A DNA stretch of 64,000 nucleotides from positions 353,175 to 417,174 of the forward strand of contig NZ_JACAOR010000013.1 of NCBI RefSeq assembly GCF_013386115.1, in the 5' to 3' direction. This document shows positions 55,137 to 64,000 of the stretch, one piece after another; positions within the stretch are counted from its first letter, which is position 1; the number at the start of each line of letters is the position of its first letter. Both the position numbers and the translations under genes were made by a program. Source of the stretch: Pseudomonas gingeri (GTDB lineage: Bacteria; Pseudomonadota; Gammaproteobacteria; Pseudomonadales; Pseudomonadaceae). A model generated the notes under the pieces. It was not told the origin of the DNA and did no database searches. It saw nothing but the letters and a program-made list of their open reading frames with translations.

Positions 55137-55203
55137 CTTCGCGGGCAAGCCCGCTCCTACAGGTTTTTTCGGGCTTTGTGGGAGCGGGCTTGCCCGCGAA
55201 GGG
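55137..55203. repeat. REP pair upstream of the PA3496-like gene
   Basis: CTTCGCGGGCAAGCCCGCTCC and GGAGCGGGCTTGCCCGCGAAG form a perfect 21-bp inverted repeat, extended by CTACAGG/TTGTGG. It lies between two minus-strand genes, just past the RpiR stop. Confidence 0.9.
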
Positions 55204-55225
55204 AGCACCGCGCACCCAACGGCTA

Positions 55226-56092
55226 TCAGTCGTCCAGCGCCTTCACCGACTTGGGCGACAAGCGCAGGCTGCGCAAGCTGCGCTTGACGCTCTTGAGGTG
55301 GTTCACCAGGCTCGGGCCACGGGCCATGGCCACGCCCATCGCCAGTACATCGATCACCACCAGGTGGGCGATCCGCGAGGTCAGCGGCGTATAGATCTCG
55401 GTGTCTTCATGCACATCGATCGCCAGGTTGACCGTCGACAGCTCGGCCAGTGGCGTCTGGCTCGGACACAGGGTGATCAGGGTCGCGCCGCTTTCGCGCA
55501 CCAGGTTGGCGGTGATCAGCAGGTCCTTGGAACGCCCGGACTGGGAAATGCAGATCGCCACGTCGGTGGGCTTGAGCGTGACCGCCGACATCGCCTGCAT
55601 GTGCGGATCGGAATAGGCCGCGGCGGTCAGCAGCAGGCGGAAGAATTTGTGCTGGGCATCCGCCGCCACCGCGCCGGACGCGCCGAAGCCGTAGAACTCC
55701 ACGCGCTGGGCCGCTGACATGGCCGTCACCGCCCGCTGCAGCGCGGCCGGGTCGAGCTTCTCGCGCACTTCCATCAGGGTATGCAACGTGGTGTCGAAAA
55801 TCTTCAGGCTGTAGTCGGCGACCGAATCGTCTTCGTGGATCGCGAACTGCCCGAAGCTGGCGCCGGCCGCCAGGCTCTGCGCCAGCTTGAGCTTGAGATC
55901 CTGGAAACCCGAGCAGCCGATGGCCCGGCAGAAACGCACGATGGTCGGCTCGCTGATACCCACGCTGTGGGCCAGATCGGCCATGGAACTGTGCATCACC
56001 GCCGCCGGGTCGAGCAGCACGTGATCGGCAACCTTGAGCTCCGATTTGCGAAGCAGGTTGCGGGACTGGGCGATGTGTTGCAACAGATTCAA
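55226..56092 (-). CDS. RpiR/HexR-like regulator with SIS domain
   Basis: No ATG begins the conserved N-terminus; the best start is the TTG at 56092 (MNLLQHIAQSR), giving 288 residues. The RpiR helix-turn-helix has MADLAHSVGISEPTIVRFCRA, followed by a SIS sugar-phosphate domain with VEFYGFGASGAVA and ISQSGRSKDLL. Such proteins sense sugar phosphates such as KDPG. It resembles HexR but is the separate paralogue that I recall as PA5438, which in P. aeruginosa precedes a second zwf gene; here the next gene is GGDEF/EAL instead. A TGTAGT palindrome upstream is a likely autoregulatory site. Confidence 0.85.
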   Translation of the reverse strand: MNLLQHIAQSRNLLRKSELKVADHVLLDPAAVMHSSMADLAHSVGISEPTIVRFCRAIGCSGFQDLKLKLAQSLAAGASFGQFAIHEDDSVADYSLKIFDTTLHTLMEVREKLDPAALQRAVTAMSAAQRVEFYGFGASGAVAADAQHKFFRLLLTAAAYSDPHMQAMSAVTLKPTDVAICISQSGRSKDLLITANLVRESGATLITLCPSQTPLAELSTVNLAIDVHEDTEIYTPLTSRIAHLVVIDVLAMGVAMARGPSLVNHLKSVKRSLRSLRLSPKSVKALDD

Positions 56093-56140
56093 AGGACTGG
56101 ACTCGATTGTTATGGGCGAACGCCTGGGATGTAGCAGTCT

Positions 56141-56155
56141 TGTAGTTATACTACA
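56141..56155 (-). promoter_or_regulatory. Candidate RpiR/HexR-type operator
   Basis: TGTAGT-TAT-ACTACA is a perfect 6-3-6 palindrome, similar to HexR sites, which are flanked by TTGT and ACAA. On the minus strand it contains TATAAC, a possible -10 element, so binding would block transcription of the RpiR gene 49 bases away. Confidence 0.6.
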
Positions 56156-56302
56156 TGAAATCGCCGATTGCCCGTTCCATTGCGTAACCAGGCTCCCTGT
56201 TGCCGCGCCGCATAGGCCATGTAGCCGCTGTGGCAAGCCACTCTCGCCGAGGCCCAACGGAATAAAAATTTCTTTCGGGACGATTTTCCATCCCTCGTTT
56301 CA

Positions 56303-59185
56303 TCACGACCGGGTATCGCTGTCGGCGCGCAGCAACTGCACCAGTTCCGTCGCCTCCACCGGCCGACTGATCAGGTAGCCCTGCACCTCGTCGCAGCCAT
56401 GCAGCTTGAGGAACTCCAACTGCTGCGGGTTCTCCACGCCCTCGGCCACCACCTTCAACCCCAGGCTGTGGGCCATGGCGATGATCGCGCGGGTGATCGC
56501 GGCGTCTTCCGAGCCCTCGTCCAGGCCGCGGATAAAGGTCTGGTCGATCTTCACGTAGTCCACCGGGAAGCGCTTGAGGTAACTCAAGGACGAATAGCCG
56601 GTGCCGAAGTCATCGATGGCGAGCTTCACCCCCAGGTCGCGCAACTGCTGGAAGGTCGCGATGATGTGCTCGACGCTGTCGAGCAACTGGCTCTCCGTCA
56701 GCTCCAGCTCCAGCAGGTGCGGGGCCAGACCGGTTTCCTCGAGCACCTGGCGCACCAGGCTGACCAGCTTGCCCTGGCGCAACTGGTGCACCGACAGGTT
56801 CACCGAAACCCGCACCGGCGCCAGGCCCTGGCGCTGCCACTCGCAGGCCTGCCAGCACGCCTGGCGCAGCACGAACTCGCCGATGGGGCCGATCAGCCCG
56901 GTCTCCTCGGCCAGCCCGATAAAGTCCCCGGGCGGCACCCGGCCCATGGACGGATGATCCCAGCGGACCAGGGCTTCGGCGGCGTTCAGCCGGCCCGTCG
57001 CGAGGCAGAGCTTGGGCTGGTAGAAGACTTTCAATTGTTGCTCGTCGATGGCCTTGCGCAGCTGGTTTTCCAGTTGCAGGCGTTCGAGGGTGCTGGCCTG
57101 CAGGCTGTCGGTGTAGAACTGGAAGTTGTTGCCGCCCAGGTGCTTGGCATGCTGCATGGCGATGTTCGACTGGCTGACCAGCGCCGGGATTTCCCGCGCA
57201 CTGTCCGGCAACAGGCTGATGCCCATGGACGCGCTCACCACCAGCTCATGCCCCTCCACCGTCAGTGGCAGCCGCAGCTTGCCGAGCAGGCGGGTCGCCA
57301 CCCGGGCCAGGCTGGAGAGATTGCCGTAGGCATCGAACAGCACGGCGAACTCATCGCCGGACAGCCGGGCGATGGTGTCCGCCTCCGGCAGTGCATTCAC
57401 CAGGCGCCGGGCCATTTTCTGCAACAGCTGGTCGGCGACTTCATGGCCGAGGCTGTCATTGAGCAGCTTGAAGCGGTCCAGGTTGATATGCAGCAACGCC
57501 AGGCTGCGCCCGCCCTGCCGGGCGCGCTGGTTGGCTTCGCGCAGGCGTTCCTTGAACAGCGAGCGATTGGCCAGCCCGGTCAGCTCGTCGTAGTGGGTCA
57601 GGTAGCGCATGCGCTCTTCAGATTCGCGCCGGGCCGAAAGATCGGCGAAGAAGCCCACAATATGACTGACTTTTCCCCGAGCATCGCGCACGACATTCAG
57701 TTGCAGCCATTGCGGATACAGTTCGCCGTTCTTGCGCGCTTCCACCAGTTCGCCCTGCCAGCTGCCATGCTGCTCGAGGGACTGGTGGATCATCGAGTAG
57801 TGCCGCCGGGCATCGCGACTGCAGGGCAGTTCGACGACATTGCGCCCGAGCATGTCCTCGATCTGGTAGCCGGTCACCCGGCTGAAGGCCTGGTTGACCG
57901 CCAGCAGGGCGTAGTTCGGGTCGAAGATCACGATGCCTTCGCTGGCGGCCTCGAACACCGTTGCCGCCAGTTGTCGCTGCCCTTCCAGCTCCTTGTGGGA
58001 ACTGATATCGCGGCGGGTGCCGACCATCCGTAGTACGCGACCACTGGCACTACGCTCCACCGCCCGTCCACGGTCTTCGATCCATACCCAGTGGCCGTCG
58101 CCATGGCGGACCCGGTATTCGATCAGGTAGTCCTCGGTGCGGCCCTTCAGGTGCTCCACCAGGGCGCGCTTGAGCGCCGGCAGGTCTTCGGGGTGCAGGC
58201 GCGGCTTGAGGTGACTGAGCATCGCCGTCACGTATTCGGGATCCAGGCCGAACAGTTCCTTGATCTGGGTGTGATGCACCTCGTCGGTCTGCAGGTTCCA
58301 GTCCCACAGGCCGAGTTCGCTGGCCTGCAGGGCCAGGGCCAGGCGCGTCTCGCTTTTGCTCAGGGCGCGGTTCGCCAGGTCCAGCTCCAGGCTGCGCTGG
58401 GCGACGCGGCTTTCCAGGCCGACCTGGGCTTCGCGCAACTCCAGCTCGGCGCGGCGCCGCTGTTCGACCTCCCGGGCCAGCTCCTGGTTGAGCTGCTCGC
58501 TGCGGGACTGGGCCTGTTGCAGGTTCTCGATCAGCGCCTGGTTCTGGAAACGCCGCAACAGGCCGCGCTGGATCAGCCGGTTGATCTGCAGGGCCACCAC
58601 GCTCAGGGATACCAGCAGGATCAGGCCGAGCCAGCCCCAGCCCTGTTGCGCGCCGCTTCCGCCCCAGAACAGATAGGCGATGGCCGGCAGCAGGCAGGGC
58701 AAGGTGAAACTCAGGAAAGCCGTGATGCTCACGGCGTAGGCGACGCTGGCGGACAGGGTCGCTGCGCCGATCAGGCCGAAGACCCAGGCCTGCTCGAGAA
58801 AACTGTCGGTGGGCACCAGGGCGATACCGGCGCAGGCCAGGGTCAGGCCGCTGACGGCGGAGCCCAACAGGAACATGCGGCGCCAGATCGGCTGGGCCTG
58901 GCGGCTGGGAATCGCCGAATCGAAGGCCGCGACCTGGATCACCCGCAGGGCCACCAGCGCCATCAGCCATACCAGCCAGGTGCTGACCAGCAGGTAGCGC
59001 TGCGGGCTCCAGAGCAACCAGGCGCAGACCAGGCCATTGATCAGCATGAACAGAGTGGGCAGCAGCGAGCCCTGATACAACAGGCGCGTACGCTCGACCG
59101 CCAACTCGGTGGCGAACTGCTTGCGGATAACCCGCCCAGCCTCCACGGAGGGGCTCAGCGCATCGAAGCTGTGAGTCATGGGCAT
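56303..59185 (-). CDS. Membrane-bound GGDEF/EAL protein with two PAS domains
   Basis: From the ATG at 59185 (MPMTHSFDA) the product is 960 residues. It has about five N-terminal membrane segments (residues 45-215), a coiled coil (about 215-275), two PAS/PAC regions (about 280-530), then GGDEF with the motif read as SGDEF (RLSGDEFAVLF) and an EAL domain with EALVRWDHP, the DDFGTGYSSL loop and a late AEGVEN. Substrate and metal residues of the EAL part look intact, so c-di-GMP breakdown is likely; cyclase activity is possible. I recall a homologue, PA5442, beside uvrD. Confidence 0.9.
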   Translation of the reverse strand: MPMTHSFDALSPSVEAGRVIRKQFATELAVERTRLLYQGSLLPTLFMLINGLVCAWLLWSPQRYLLVSTWLVWLMALVALRVIQVAAFDSAIPSRQAQPIWRRMFLLGSAVSGLTLACAGIALVPTDSFLEQAWVFGLIGAATLSASVAYAVSITAFLSFTLPCLLPAIAYLFWGGSGAQQGWGWLGLILLVSLSVVALQINRLIQRGLLRRFQNQALIENLQQAQSRSEQLNQELAREVEQRRRAELELREAQVGLESRVAQRSLELDLANRALSKSETRLALALQASELGLWDWNLQTDEVHHTQIKELFGLDPEYVTAMLSHLKPRLHPEDLPALKRALVEHLKGRTEDYLIEYRVRHGDGHWVWIEDRGRAVERSASGRVLRMVGTRRDISSHKELEGQRQLAATVFEAASEGIVIFDPNYALLAVNQAFSRVTGYQIEDMLGRNVVELPCSRDARRHYSMIHQSLEQHGSWQGELVEARKNGELYPQWLQLNVVRDARGKVSHIVGFFADLSARRESEERMRYLTHYDELTGLANRSLFKERLREANQRARQGGRSLALLHINLDRFKLLNDSLGHEVADQLLQKMARRLVNALPEADTIARLSGDEFAVLFDAYGNLSSLARVATRLLGKLRLPLTVEGHELVVSASMGISLLPDSAREIPALVSQSNIAMQHAKHLGGNNFQFYTDSLQASTLERLQLENQLRKAIDEQQLKVFYQPKLCLATGRLNAAEALVRWDHPSMGRVPPGDFIGLAEETGLIGPIGEFVLRQACWQACEWQRQGLAPVRVSVNLSVHQLRQGKLVSLVRQVLEETGLAPHLLELELTESQLLDSVEHIIATFQQLRDLGVKLAIDDFGTGYSSLSYLKRFPVDYVKIDQTFIRGLDEGSEDAAITRAIIAMAHSLGLKVVAEGVENPQQLEFLKLHGCDEVQGYLISRPVEATELVQLLRADSDTRS

Positions 59186-59474
59186 TGTTCTTATAATGAT
59201 TGAGCCATAAACGTCGCAGGAGCATACACAAGCATCCGGTCGGACCAAACTGCTCCAGGTCATAAAATGCAACGGATTTACCCACGGCAAAACCCTTCGA
59301 TACAGGGCGAAGTCAGAGCCGGCGCCGCCTGCGGGCAGTGACCGACCGGTCGTCATCGGCGCTGTTTTTTCTCCGGCCGGGCCTCTGGACCCGATTGCCC
59401 CCCTGCGACTGTCCGATATCGACCACCCGGCATTAGGGTTTGCCCGCCCGCAGCCAGCACCCTAGAATGCGCCG

Positions 59475-61655
59475 ATGCGCGATGATCTCTCCCTTCTGCT
59501 GAACTCCCTCAACGATGCCCAACGCCAGGCCGTAGCAGCCCCCGTTGGCCGTCAGTTGGTCCTGGCCGGTGCCGGCTCCGGTAAAACCCGGGTGCTGGTG
59601 CACCGTATCGCCTGGTTGATCCAGGTCGAAAACGCCTCGCCCTACTCGATCCTGTCGGTGACCTTCACCAACAAGGCCGCTGCCGAGATGCGTCATCGTA
59701 TCGAGCAGTTGATGGGCATCAGCCCCGGCGGCATGTGGGTCGGCACCTTCCACGGCCTGGCACACCGCCTGCTGCGGGCGCACTGGCAGGAGGCCGGCTT
59801 GAGCCAGACCTTCCAGATCCTCGACAGCGACGATCAGCAGCGGCTGGTCAAGCGGGTGATCCGCGAACTGGGCCTGGACGAACAGCGCTGGCCGGCGCGC
59901 CAGGCGCAATGGTTCATCAACGGCCAGAAAGACGAAGGCCTGCGCCCGCAGAATATCCAGGCCAGCGGCGACCTGTTCCTGGCGACCATGCGCGGCATCT
60001 ATGAGGCCTACGAGGCCGCCTGCGCCCGCGCCAACGTGATCGACTTCTCCGAACTGCTGCTGCGCGCCCTCGATCTGTGGCGCAACAACGAAGGTCTGCT
60101 CAAGCACTACCAGAAGCGCTTCCGGCACATCCTGGTCGACGAGTTCCAGGACACCAACGCCGTGCAGTACGCCTGGTTGCGCCTGCTGGCCAAGGGCGGC
60201 GACAGCCTGATGGTGGTCGGCGACGACGACCAGTCGATCTATGGCTGGCGCGGGGCGAAAATCGAGAACATCTACCAGTATTCCGAAGACTTCCCGGACG
60301 CCGAGACCATCCGCCTGGAGCAGAACTACCGCTCCACCGCCGGTATCCTCAAGGCGGCCAACGCCCTGATCGCCAACAACACCGGGCGCCTGGGCAAGGA
60401 GCTGTGGACCGACGGCGGCGAAGGCGAGGCGATCAACCTCTACGCCGCCTTCAACGAGCACGACGAAGCGCGCTATGTGGTGGAAACCATCGAAAGCGCG
60501 CTGAAGACCGGCCTGGCCCGTAGCGACATCGCCATTCTGTACCGTTCCAACGCCCAGTCGCGGGTGCTGGAAGAAGCCTTGCTGCGCGAGCGCATCCCTT
60601 ACCGGATCTACGGCGGCCAGCGCTTCTTCGAACGCGCCGAGATCAAGAACGCCATGGCCTACCTGCGCCTGCTGGAAGGCCGGGGCAACGATGCGGCGCT
60701 GGAACGGGTGATCAACGTCCCGGCCCGCGGCATCGGCGAAAAGACCGTCGAGTCCATCCGCGAGCACGCCCGCCACAGCGATGTGTCGATGTGGGAAGCC
60801 ATGGGCCAGCTGATCGCCAATAAAGGCCTGACCGGTCGCGCCGCCAGCGCGCTGGCTGCCTTTATCGAGCTGATCGAGAACCTGGCCGCGAAAACCAGGG
60901 ACACGCCGCTGCACCTGATGACCCAGATCGTCATCGAGCAATCCGGACTGATCGCCTATCACGAAGCGGAAAAAGGCGAGAAAGGCCAGGCCCGGGTGGA
61001 AAACCTCGAGGAACTGGTCAGCGCCGCGCGCAACTTCGAGGCCTCCGAAGAAGAGGAAGACCTGTCGCCGCTGGCCGCCTTCCTCGGCCACGCTTCGCTG
61101 GAAGCCGGCGATACCCAGGCCGACGAGCACGAAGACAGCATCCAGCTGATGACGCTGCACAGCGCCAAGGGCCTGGAATTCCCCTACGTGTTCCTGGTGG
61201 GCATGGAAGAAGGCCTGTTCCCCCACAAGATGAGCCTGGAAGAGCCGGGCCGTCTGGAGGAAGAACGGCGCCTGGCCTATGTCGGGATTACCCGGGCCAT
61301 GCAGAACCTGGTCATGACCTACGCGGAAACCCGGCGCCTGTATGGCAGCGAGACCTATAACAAGGTGTCGCGCTTCGTCCGCGAAGTGCCGAAGGGACTG
61401 ATCCAGGAAGTGCGGCTGTCCAACAGTGTCAGCCGCCCGTTCGGCGGCGGCCAGCAGCAGAGCAGCAGCCTGTTTGGCGGCAGCGATATCCCCGATACCG
61501 GTTTCAGCCTGGGCCAGGCGGTGCGTCACAGCGTGTTCGGCGACGGGGTGATCCTCAACTTCGAGGGCGCCGGCGCCCAGGCCCGGGTGCAAGTCAACTT
61601 CAGTGAAGGCAGCAAGTGGCTGATGCTCGGCTACGCCAAGCTGGAAGCCATCTGA
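59475..61655 (+). CDS. uvrD: DNA helicase II
   Basis: The 726-residue superfamily-1 helicase has motif I GAGSGKTRVL, Ia VTFTNKAAAEM, II LVDEFQDTN, III VVGDDDQSIYGWRGA, IV RLEQNYRST, V LMTLHSAKGLEF and VI YVGITRAM. The C-terminal end HSVFGDGVILNFEG is the Tudor-like RNA-polymerase contact domain typical of UvrD. It acts in nucleotide excision and mismatch repair. The product length equals the family norm. Confidence 0.97.
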   Translation: MRDDLSLLLNSLNDAQRQAVAAPVGRQLVLAGAGSGKTRVLVHRIAWLIQVENASPYSILSVTFTNKAAAEMRHRIEQLMGISPGGMWVGTFHGLAHRLLRAHWQEAGLSQTFQILDSDDQQRLVKRVIRELGLDEQRWPARQAQWFINGQKDEGLRPQNIQASGDLFLATMRGIYEAYEAACARANVIDFSELLLRALDLWRNNEGLLKHYQKRFRHILVDEFQDTNAVQYAWLRLLAKGGDSLMVVGDDDQSIYGWRGAKIENIYQYSEDFPDAETIRLEQNYRSTAGILKAANALIANNTGRLGKELWTDGGEGEAINLYAAFNEHDEARYVVETIESALKTGLARSDIAILYRSNAQSRVLEEALLRERIPYRIYGGQRFFERAEIKNAMAYLRLLEGRGNDAALERVINVPARGIGEKTVESIREHARHSDVSMWEAMGQLIANKGLTGRAASALAAFIELIENLAAKTRDTPLHLMTQIVIEQSGLIAYHEAEKGEKGQARVENLEELVSAARNFEASEEEEDLSPLAAFLGHASLEAGDTQADEHEDSIQLMTLHSAKGLEFPYVFLVGMEEGLFPHKMSLEEPGRLEEERRLAYVGITRAMQNLVMTYAETRRLYGSETYNKVSRFVREVPKGLIQEVRLSNSVSRPFGGGQQQSSSLFGGSDIPDTGFSLGQAVRHSVFGDGVILNFEGAGAQARVQVNFSEGSKWLMLGYAKLEAI

Positions 61656-61693
61656 GGCCGGTGGAACGATCCGTCGACGGAGAGCGCAATATC

Positions 61694-62134
61694 ATGGGTT
61701 CGGGCTTTTTTTCCTCATGGACATTCTGGGCCCTGCTGTCGGCGACTTTCGCCGCCCTGACCGCGATTTTCGCGAAGATCGGCATCGATAACGTCAACTC
61801 GGACTTCGCCACCCTGCTGCGCACCGTGGTGGTCCTGATCAGCCTGGCCTTGATTTTGTACGCAACGGGCCAATATCAGTCATTGAGCTCGATATCCGCC
61901 AGGAGCTATCTGTTCCTGCTGCTGTCGGGCCTGGCTACCGGTGCCTCCTGGCTCTGCTACTTTCGCGCCTTGAAAGTCGGCCCGGCTTCGCTGGTGGCAC
62001 CGGTGGACAAGCTCAGCGTGGTGCTGGTGGCGATCATCGGTGTCCTGCTGCTGGGAGAGAAGCTCGACCTGCGGCAGTGGGGCGGCATCGGGATGATTAC
62101 GGCCGGCGTGGTATTGCTAGCTTTCCGACGCTAA
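61694..62134 (+). CDS. EamA-family small transporter (single half)
   Basis: From the ATG at 61694 the protein has 146 residues and five hydrophobic segments: WALLSATFAALTAIFAKIG, TVVVLISLALILYA, YLFLLLSGLATGASWLCYF, LSVVLVAIIGVLLLGE and IGMITAGVVLLAF. This is one EamA repeat instead of the usual two, so it probably dimerises. The substrate is unknown. Confidence 0.85.
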   Translation: MGSGFFSSWTFWALLSATFAALTAIFAKIGIDNVNSDFATLLRTVVVLISLALILYATGQYQSLSSISARSYLFLLLSGLATGASWLCYFRALKVGPASLVAPVDKLSVVLVAIIGVLLLGEKLDLRQWGGIGMITAGVVLLAFRR

Positions 62135-62325
62135 TCCAGAAGCTTTCATACAAAGCTTGATGACATGCATGACAGACCGATGAGTATTGGTCCTGTTGCC
62201 TTTCATGAAATGTTCAGCTTTGGAATGAGAGGATCAGGCAAAAGCCGGAAACACTCTCTCGCTAGCCAGTAACATTTCACCTGTGCAGTATGGCGCGCGT
62301 GCACTCCACAAACGGGAATTCCCTT

Positions 62326-63198
62326 ATGCAACGTTTTCTTAGCATCGCCCTGGCGCTCTGCATCGGCCTGACGATGAGCCTCGACGCCAACGCCAAGCGC
62401 TTTGGCGGCGGCAAAAGCATGGGCTCGGCTCCGAGCCACCAGACCAGCCAGATGGCTCCTGCCGCTGGCGCAGCCGGCGGTGCGGCGGCTGTAGGTGCGG
62501 CCGGTGCCGCGGGCGCGGCGGCCAAGGCCGGCGGCGCCTCGCGCTGGCTGGGCCCATTGGCCGGCATCGCCGCCGGTGGCCTGCTCGCCTCCATGTTCAT
62601 GGGCGGCGGCTTCCAGGGCATGCAGTTCTTCGACATCCTGATCATGGCGGTCATCGCTTTCGTGATCTTCCGCTTTATCGCCGCCCGTCGCCGCAAGCAG
62701 CAGGAGCACCTGGCTCCGGCCGGCGCGCCGTACCAGCGTGAAGTGTTCGAACAACCGGCCCCGGCACAGAACTCGATCTTCGGCGGTTCGGCTGCCCCGG
62801 CAGCGCCTCGTCGCGTGATCAACGCCCCGGCCTGGTTCAACGAGGAGCGCTTCCTGGAAGCCGCCCGCAGCCACTTCCAGTCGCTGCAGCAGCACTGGGA
62901 CGCCAATGAAATGGACAAGATCGCCGAGTTCGTGACCCCGCAGATGCTGCAATTCCTCAAGCAGGAACGCGCAGACCTGGGCGACGGCTTCCAGTCCACC
63001 TACATCGACAACCTCCACGTGCAACTGGACGGCCTGGACGATCGCGCCGACAAGACCATCGCCACCCTGACCTTCAGCGGCGTGTCGAAAACCTCGCGCT
63101 TCGACCAGGGCGAGGCCTTCAGCGAAAGCTGGAACATGGAACGCCCGCAAGGCGACAACCAGCCTTGGCTGGTCGCAGGTATCCGCCAGAACGGCTGA
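62326..63198 (+). CDS. Tim44-like domain membrane protein
   Basis: The ATG at 62326 (GGGAA 9 bases upstream) gives 290 residues: a hydrophobic signal (FLSIALALCIGLTMSL), an Ala/Gly-rich stretch (about 45-85), a membrane segment (ILIMAVIAFVIFRFIAARR) and a C-terminal Tim44 domain (about 170-290; WFNEERFLEAARSHFQSLQQHWD). Bacterial Tim44 proteins are of unclear role, likely in envelope assembly. A terminator follows. Confidence 0.88.
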   Translation: MQRFLSIALALCIGLTMSLDANAKRFGGGKSMGSAPSHQTSQMAPAAGAAGGAAAVGAAGAAGAAAKAGGASRWLGPLAGIAAGGLLASMFMGGGFQGMQFFDILIMAVIAFVIFRFIAARRRKQQEHLAPAGAPYQREVFEQPAPAQNSIFGGSAAPAAPRRVINAPAWFNEERFLEAARSHFQSLQQHWDANEMDKIAEFVTPQMLQFLKQERADLGDGFQSTYIDNLHVQLDGLDDRADKTIATLTFSGVSKTSRFDQGEAFSESWNMERPQGDNQPWLVAGIRQNG

Positions 63199-63224
63199 TC
63201 CAGGCGCTTTGCCTACAGCAATAA

Positions 63225-63250
63225 AAAACCCCGGACTTGTCCGGGGTTTT
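63225..63250 (+). terminator. Intrinsic terminator after the Tim44-like gene
   Basis: AAAACCCCGGA-CTTG-TCCGGGGTTTT, an 11-bp perfect stem with a T-run at its 3' end. It lies 26 bases past the stop. Confidence 0.92.
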
Positions 63251-63332
63251 GCATTTCACGATTGCACTTGTAGCAAGCTACTGTATAAAACGCGTCATAC
63301 ACACCGCGCCATGAAGCAAGAGGATTGAGGCC

Positions 63333-63740
63333 GTGGAAGAAGTCATCGAACAATTGCGTGAAGCCAACGAACCGGTACCGGTGCCCCTGGAGTTGCCCGA
63401 CGAGGACCAGTTGGTCGAAGTGGAAGAGGAGTTGTTCATCAACATTCCCTTCGTCTTCAAGGAATTCCTCCTGACCGTCAGCGACGTGGTCTATGGCAGC
63501 CTGGAGCCGGTGACCGTCACCGACCCGCAGTCCCATACCTACCTGCCCGACGTGGCCGCGAACGCCTGGGACAGCGGTGTACCGCGGGACCTGATCCCGA
63601 TCTGCCAGGACGGCGACAACTACTACTGCGTCGAGGAAGACGGCACCGTGGTGCTGTGGTCCGGCGAAGAAGAGCTGATCACCGAGGAGTCCTGGGAATC
63701 GGTCTGGCACTGGGCGCGGGACGTCTGGCTGGAAAGCTGA
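63333..63740 (+). CDS. SMI1/KNR4-like acidic protein
   Basis: The start is a GTG (MEEVIEQLREANEP) with GAGG upstream; no ATG fits. The 135-residue protein is very acidic (EVEEELF, EDGTVVLWSGEEELI) and shows the SUKH/SMI1 features FKEFLLTVSDVVYGSLEP, LIPICQDGDNYYCVEEDG and WESVWHWARDVW. The family includes immunity proteins, but this one stands alone without a toxin gene beside it in the window. Role unknown. Confidence 0.8.
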   Translation: MEEVIEQLREANEPVPVPLELPDEDQLVEVEEELFINIPFVFKEFLLTVSDVVYGSLEPVTVTDPQSHTYLPDVAANAWDSGVPRDLIPICQDGDNYYCVEEDGTVVLWSGEEELITEESWESVWHWARDVWLES

Positions 63741-63760
63741 TCAACGCGACATCGCTGACC

Positions 63761-63860
63761 CGTGGGAGCCGGCTTGCCGGCGATCGCAATCTTGCGGGTG
63801 CCAGAGATCCATCGCCGCATGGCCGCCTGTGGCGGATCGCGAGCAAGCTTGCTCCCACAG
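63761..63860. repeat. REP pair at the right end
   Basis: GTGGGAGCCGGCTTGCCGGCGATCG faces a diverged GGCGGATCGCGAGCAAGCTTGCTCCCACAG. It lies between convergent genes. Confidence 0.8.
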
Positions 63861-63881
63861 GTGGAAATCGGTGCCTGGACC

Positions 63882-64000
63882 TCAGTGCCCTGCCGCATCC
63901 TTGTTGTTCTCCAGGGTCTCCAGCAGGGCGACCTGCATCCGCGTATGCACGCGGATGAACCAGCGCCACAGCACCGCCGCCACAGCCGCCGCGACCACGG
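63882..64000 (-). CDS. C-terminal end of an unidentified membrane protein (5' part outside window)
   Basis: Read on the minus strand, the frame runs in from the right edge with an Ala/Val-rich hydrophobic helix (VAAAVAAVLWRWFI), followed by RVHTRMQVALLETLE and NNKDAAGH before the stop. Only 39 residues are visible. The pattern of a last membrane helix with a short cytoplasmic tail fits an ion transporter or channel, but I cannot name it. Confidence 0.6.
   Translation of the reverse strand, partial: VVAAAVAAVLWRWFIRVHTRMQVALLETLENNKDAAGH

Noticed and set aside
59433..61592. A 719-codon open frame opposite uvrD
   Set aside because: Antisense shadow of a complete helicase gene; no recognisable motif.
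62150..62185. Pho box upstream of the Tim44-like gene
   Set aside because: ATGACATGCATGACAG has one good half-site on the minus strand, but the second repeat is out of register.

Overview
The window reads as chromosome of a fluorescens-group Pseudomonas. It is GC-rich, has dense short gene spacing and many REP hairpins of the form GGGAGC(C/G)GGCTTGC, and keeps two gene orders that I recall from P. aeruginosa: hupA - rubredoxin reductase - rubredoxin - ubiCA - phoBR - phoU-pstBACS, and purKE - LysR - aspA followed later by pycBA - pycR - RpiR - GGDEF/EAL - uvrD. The synteny is from memory, not from a search.

Bases 1-5050 are an interbacterial-toxin region. The 3' part of an Rhs gene with a variable tip is followed with no gap by an Imm22-type immunity gene, and then by an overlapping small secreted protein. 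Facing it on the minus strand is a type VI secretion cassette: Eag chaperone, prePAAR/PAAR effector with an unidentified C-terminal domain, and a 4-bp-overlapping putative immunity gene.

Bases 5200-25200 hold housekeeping and phosphate genes: HU, rubredoxin and its reductase, the first two ubiquinone genes, PhoBR, a CNNM-type membrane protein, an M23 peptidase, a response regulator, and phoU-pstB-pstA-pstC-pstS. Pho boxes can be read before phoB, pstC and pstS. Two tandem MFS/MHS transporters lie upstream of pstS.

Bases 25500-35450 hold a thioesterase, a hexose-6-phosphate mutarotase, two small envelope genes and purEK, whose leader contains a terminator-like hairpin. An asparagine/aspartate set follows: LysR regulator, aspA, an AGCS amino-acid symporter and an asparaginase.

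Bases 35450-50400 are mostly accessory. They hold an intergenic region with nested palindromes, an NTF2-like secreted protein, an AraC regulator beside an acetylpolyamine deacetylase and polyamine-binding protein, a triplicated REP array, a very large DUF6543-like putative toxin, a MocR regulator divergent from a paiB-GNAT-GNAT operon, an autotransporter with a 21-residue-repeat stalk, and two small tandem paralogues of unknown function.

Bases 50480-64000 return to core genes: two-subunit pyruvate carboxylase with its LysR regulator, an RpiR regulator, a GGDEF/EAL protein, uvrD, an EamA half-transporter, a Tim44-like protein, an SMI1-like protein and the 3' end of a membrane protein gene. I saw no tRNA, rRNA, CRISPR array, prophage or insertion sequence.
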